Assembly: GCA_004335835.1 (NCBI GenBank)
Contig: RWJK01000524.1
Coordinates: 1,842-23,557 of the forward strand
Length of the DNA stretch: 21,716 bases
Direction of reading: 5' to 3'
Source: Scenedesmus sp. ARA3
Taxonomy: Eukaryota; Chlorophyta; Chlorophyceae; Sphaeropleales; Scenedesmaceae
In this document: positions 18,811-21,716 of the stretch, piece by piece
Layout of the letters: every line of letters begins with the position of its first letter
Numbering within the stretch: the stretch's first letter is position 1
Notes under the pieces: generated by a model
What the model saw: the letters and a program-made list of their open reading frames with translations, nothing else
Databases searched by the model: none
Told to the model about the DNA's origin: nothing
Made by a program: the position numbers and the translations under genes

Positions 18811-19228
18811 CATCCATGTACTGCGAGGGATGCGTGTGTAATGGCTGGCGTTGGAGGCGCATTAGCTTTGTGCCACTTGCTGCTGCTGCTGCTGCTGCTG
18901 CCCCGTTGCTCACCCCCAGTGCGCCGCCCATGATGGTGATCTCGATCATGCCCGCCACCTCAGGGTACAGCAGCAGCAGCAGCGCCGCATTCGTCAGCGC
19001 GCCCGTGCACACAAGCTGCACTCGCTGCTGCGGCTGCCGGCCGTAGTGCTGCTGTATGGCCTCAAACATGACGATGGCCGCCTTGCCGGGCAGGGCCTGC
19101 CTGCCGCTGTGTGGCAGCACGGGCCCGCCCTGCGGCCCGTCCAGGCCTGTCTCGCCGTGGATCTCAGGGCACAGCAGCGCGGCGGGCCGCAGCAGCGGCT
19201 TGGCCTGGCCCATCACCACGCCTGCAGC

Positions 19229-19284
<56 letters not shown>

Positions 19285-19882
19285 GCGCAGCATCAGCACA
19301 GCGTACAACAGCAGATGTGCATCATCGTCCTGCTGCTGCTGCTGTGCTGACTGCGGGGATGAGCTGCCAAGGTTGGTGTTGTGGACCTACTTGAGGCCAG
19401 GTGCCTAACGCCATGGCATGCTGCTGGTGCTGCTGCTGGTGCTGCTGCTGGCGCTACCGCTGCTACTGGTGTTCACGCAGCCTGTGGCAACCCCATGGCT
19501 CTGGGCTGCTGCGCTGCCGCACCTATGTGCGTCAGGCCTATGAGGTCCAGCACGTCCAGTGCGTTGCGCGTGGTCTTCTCAACCTAGCCAGGCAGCAAGG
19601 CAAGCAGGCACGCAGGCAGGAAGGCAGGTGGGCAGGCAGAGAGTGGCGCCGTTGCGCGCAACCATCTTGTCAGCTTTGAAGCTGAACACCCGCGGTGCTA
19701 GGCGATGTGCGCGTTGTGGTTTCATGTTGGGTGCTGCCAGCTGCGTCAGTGCTCACCACTTGGTTGCTGGCCACCGTGCTGACGCCCAGCAGCTGTAGTG
19801 CGGGGCTGTAGCCGGCCAGCAGTATGGCCATGGCGTCATCGTGCCCGGGGTCACAGTCCAGCCACACCGCCTGCACGGCCAT
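16767..19882 (-). CDS. Inosine/uridine-preferring nucleoside hydrolase (ribohydrolase), complete
   Basis: Eight exons on the minus strand: 19757-19882, 19523-19583, 18914-19221, 18585-18660, 18226-18338, 17742-17867, 17222-17322 and 16767-16896 (TAG). They total 1041 nt, or 346 aa, the usual family length, and all junctions keep phase. The enzyme cleaves the N-glycosidic bond of ribonucleosides to base plus ribose, in nucleoside salvage and degradation. The N-terminal [14 protein letters not shown] (residues 7-20) is the Ca2+/ribose-binding aspartate cluster (D9, D11, D15, D16). The conserved EKTTRNAL follows, then [19 protein letters not shown] and [11 protein letters not shown] (174-184). 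The second metal/catalytic site is PLHDPCA (H255, D256). MRVDIET then precedes a family-typical C-terminal helix ([11 protein letters not shown]). The first ATG at 19882 lies just after a possible acceptor (19892), so an intron in the 5' UTR or a further N-terminal exon is possible. Two introns contain CAG/CTG tracts. The blocks look closer to the yeast/metazoan-like branch than to Arabidopsis URH1, from memory of those families. Confidence 0.94.
18758..18809. repeat. Pure (CTG)17 tract in a nucleoside hydrolase intron
   Basis: About 52 uninterrupted bases of CTG on the plus strand (CAG in the transcript) inside intron 18661-18913. The open frames of poly-Leu, poly-Ala or poly-Ser it produces in other frames are artefacts of the repeat. 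Confidence 0.95.
19223..19281. repeat. (CAG)n tract abutting the 3' splice site of nucleoside hydrolase exon 3
   Basis: About 59 bases of CAG with a single interruption (a TAG unit). In the transcript it reads CUG repeats that run straight into the CTGCAG acceptor at 19222. The tract replaces the normal polypyrimidine stretch. Confidence 0.92.
19411..19466. repeat. Degenerate CTG-rich tandem repeat in a nucleoside hydrolase intron
   Basis: Units related to GCTGGTGCTGCT are repeated several times with GCG/CTA variation, within intron 19222-19522. Confidence 0.75.
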
Positions 19883-20288
19883 GACCCCCACCTACAGCAG
19901 CAGCAACAGCAGCGCAAGCGTCAAGGGTTAAGCAAGCAGCAGCGATAGCAGCAGCAGCAGCTTCTATTTGTCGTCAAACTATCCGGCAACGCTTCCTGCA
20001 GCATTGTTATACCTGTGAACATGTGAAGAGCAAGGCCTTGCTGCTGAAGCTGACAGCACCAGCTACAGTGATGCTCCATTGACAGCATGGAGCGCCGGCT
20101 TCGCTTTTGCAGCAAGTGACCGGGAAAGGGGCAAGTCAGGCTCACATGTGGGTGCAGCCAGCACAGGGTGTACATGAACGCACATGCCGTGATGTTCAGC
20201 AGATGTTTGGCATGACAATGTTTGTCTGCACACCTAGGATTGCGTGAGCTGTCTGAAGGATTGCTTGCTGCTGCGTTGCCGCTGCCCG

Positions 20289-20293
<5 letters not shown>

Positions 20294-20322
<29 letters not shown>

Positions 20323-20333
20323 AGTGCTGCTGG

Positions 20334-20365
<32 letters not shown>

Positions 20366-20371
20366 CTGCTG

Positions 20372-20402
<31 letters not shown>
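20294..20402. repeat. Interrupted CTG microsatellite, about 109 bp
   Basis: CTG units with occasional CTA, GTG and CTC interruptions span the stretch. It is the longest triplet tract in the window and lies outside the gene models. Confidence 0.93.
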
Positions 20403-20769
20403 CGTTGCTGAGGCTGAGGCTACCGTGTACACTTTCGGTCGATGGAATTGCTGGTGTCAATGCCGTTAGATGCGGCACGTGCTCATTACAGTTCCCTAGA
20501 GACGATGTGGCAGATGTTCGAAAAAAACCACAGTGCAGGGCGCGTAATAGACGATGTGCCTAGATTGCCCTAAAAATGTTGAACAAAACACGGCAAGTTC
20601 GGACATACTGTGCAGCACGCTAGCTGACGCCGCTGCTACGTTTCCATGGTCAATGTGACAGTACCTTGTTACAACTTGCACCTTTGAAAAGCAACACGCG
20701 AAGTCAGTCACTCGGCCTGCTTCCAGTTCAAGTGTCTTGAGAACTGGATAGCTACATATTTTTGAAGCT

Positions 20770-21030
20770 CACTTACAACCAAAAGCCTTGGTGTAAGCCG
20801 GTTGTAAGCAGGTTGTAAACTGAAAGTTGTAACTTACAACTTCAAGTTGCCGCAAGTTGAAAATAAGTTGGACTTGTAAGCATGTTGTAAACATCAGTTG
20901 CAAGCAAGTGAGAGTGAGTGAGTGACTACCCAGGCCGCTCTGCAGCTCCTGGGTAAGTTAAGGCTAAGAGGGTGTGTGTGGCCAGGGTGCAAGCAAGTTG
21001 TAAGCATTGTTACAGTGTTGCAAAATTTGT
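20770..21030. repeat. Cluster of TTGTAA-type elements including a 19-bp palindrome
   Basis: TGTAA, mostly as GTTGTAAGC or GTTGTAAAC, occurs about seven times on the plus strand and three times inverted within about 260 bases. Positions 20824-20842 form AAGTTGTAA-C-TTACAACTT, a perfect 9-bp inverted repeat around one base. Related CAAGTTG words fill the spaces. The units are not evenly spaced. Confidence 0.7.
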
Positions 21031-21546
21031 ACTTATGACATGCCGTGCTACTAACTAGTCCTGCATTTCACGTGCACAACTAGTCACTGAGTGATGTGGC
21101 AACATCATGTGGTGATCACCACGGTGCTCTGACAACATGTGCCGCATGGCCTGGCCTGGTATGCTGCTGCTGGATGACCTCAGTGTGTGGGCGCCAAAAA
21201 AAGTGTGTGGGGTGCCGCCAGCAGAGCAGCAGCAGCTGTGGACGCAGCTGCGTCTCCTGCTGCTGGAATCCATTTAGGGGTTGCTGCAGCAGCGTGACAG
21301 CGTGTCTTAAGAGAGCTTGGTACAAGAGGCCTGTGGGGTGAGTGCTGAACAGGTTGCCTCATCCTCTCAATGGATCTTTTTATGGAGCAAGTGCGCAGTT
21401 AGTTAGGTCAGCCCTTGTAACTTTCTTGCTTCAAGAAAACAACAGTGCTGGCGGCCACAGCGCAGGCAGCAGCTCGCACTCCCAGCAGCCCAGCAGCCTA
21501 GCAGCCCAGCACCGGCGGCGCGGATGACGGCAGCAGTAGCAGCAGC

Positions 21547-21716
21547 ATGGGCAGCCAGCCGTCTGCTGCAGGTGAGGCGGGCGGCCGCGCGTGCACAGCA
21601 AAGGCTGTGGCGTACAGGTTTCTGGCAGAGCTGCAGCAGCAGATTCAGCAGGATTGGGGTAGGGTTAAAATAGATGTAAGGTTAGGGTGTGGGATACCGG
21701 TTTTTTTTTTTTTTTT
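21547..21716 (+). CDS. Possible N-terminal exon of a gene cut by the window edge
   Basis: From the ATG at 21547 the frame stays open to the edge. It begins MGSQPSAAGEAGGR and continues with VAYRFLAELQQQIQQDW, a helix-prone stretch. Gly2 followed by Ser/Gln and a small residue at position 6 fits an N-myristoylation signal. A potential donor (GCAG/GTGAGG, 21571-21572) right after MGSQPSAA means the true first exon may be only eight codons. The last part of the frame is low-complexity and ends in poly-T, so it is unlikely to be coding. The family is unknown. Confidence 0.3.
   Translation, partial: MGSQPSAAGEAGGRACTAKAVAYRFLAELQQQIQQDWGRVKIDVRLGCGIPVFFFF
21702..21716. repeat. Homopolymer T run at the right edge
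   Basis: The window ends in about 15 T residues right after GATACCGG. It is the only long homopolymer in the window and may mark a contig end or assembly edge rather than biology. Confidence 0.85.

Larger units (their letters stand above)
19883..21546. other. Divergent intergenic region between nucleoside hydrolase and the partial gene at the right edge
   Basis: About 1.66 kb upstream of both flanking genes. It contains a 109-base CTG-rich tract (20294-20402), a cluster of TTGTAA-type elements with a palindrome (about 20770-21030) and CAG/CAGCC-rich sequence just before 21547. The open frames crossing the CTG tract (poly-Leu, poly-Ala and poly-Ser) are repeat artefacts. A CTGTAG acceptor at 19892-19894 suggests the nucleoside hydrolase 5' UTR may extend into this stretch through an intron. 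Confidence 0.55.

Noticed and set aside
18532..18813. Open frames of poly-Ala, poly-Ser or poly-Leu across the CTG tract
   Set aside because: They are produced by a triplet repeat that is open in all frames; the stretch is intronic in the nucleoside hydrolase model.
19921..20478. 185-codon Ser-rich minus-strand frame as a possible N-terminal extension of the nucleoside hydrolase
   Set aside because: Most of it is repeat-encoded serine, no splice path keeps phase convincingly, and the enzyme is already full length from the ATG at 19882.
21655..21700. TAGGGTTAAAA and GTTAGGGTG as telomeric repeats
   Set aside because: Only two isolated telomere-like words with different spacing; there is no tandem array, so a chromosome end is not supported.
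1..21716. Transposable elements, tRNA, rRNA and CRISPR arrays
   Set aside because: No terminal repeats with target duplications, no transposase or reverse transcriptase blocks, no cloverleaf-like segments and no regularly spaced repeat-spacer pattern were seen by eye.

Overview
The window is nuclear DNA of a green alga, most likely a chlorophycean chlorophyte (Chlamydomonadales or Sphaeropleales type). The genes carry many short introns with GTGAGT/GTGCGT-type donors, the intergenic and intronic DNA is full of CTG/CAG triplet tracts, and TGTAA-type poly(A) signals follow several genes. The proteins are plant-lineage forms: a plant-type M1 aminopeptidase C-terminus, VAMP72-type R-SNAREs and a plant-like mitochondrial ATP synthase epsilon subunit. 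No prokaryotic, viral, CRISPR, rRNA or tRNA features were seen. All exon models are manual: I matched splice sites, reading phase and family conservation, and each model keeps phase throughout.

Layout, left to right: (1) 282-1240 (+), the last three exons of a PepN-like M1 aminopeptidase whose start lies outside the window. (2) 2509-4724 (-), VAMP-A, a six-exon longin R-SNARE. (3) 5138-6821 (+), an unrecognised gene of about 193 aa, divergent from VAMP-A. (4) 6822-9317, mostly gene-free, with one doubtful helical-repeat-like exon at 8282-8421. (5) 9318-11137 (-), VAMP-B, seven exons including a 22-nt microexon. (6) 12225-14234 (-), VAMP-C, five exons. (7) 14559-14988 (+), the two-exon mitochondrial ATP synthase epsilon gene, divergent from VAMP-C. 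(8) 16767-19882 (-), a complete eight-exon nucleoside hydrolase. (9) 21547-end (+), an open frame starting with a possible N-myristoylation signal and cut by the window edge.

The main feature is a cluster of three VAMP72/VAMP7-like paralogs on one strand within 12 kb, with an unrelated gene between A and B. VAMP-A and VAMP-C share intron positions and long Pro/Ala/Ser-rich tails beyond the membrane anchor. VAMP-B, lying between them, shares none of their introns and has a normal short tail. All three keep the R-SNARE zero-layer arginine at the same residue number (152) and a C-F-x5-C motif at the end of the membrane anchor. The other genes (peptide turnover, ATP synthesis, nucleoside salvage) look like ordinary housekeeping neighbours, and nothing in the sequence links them functionally to the SNAREs. 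I found no convincing new multi-gene system. The SNARE cluster, its lumenal tails and its intron turnover deserve the closest look.
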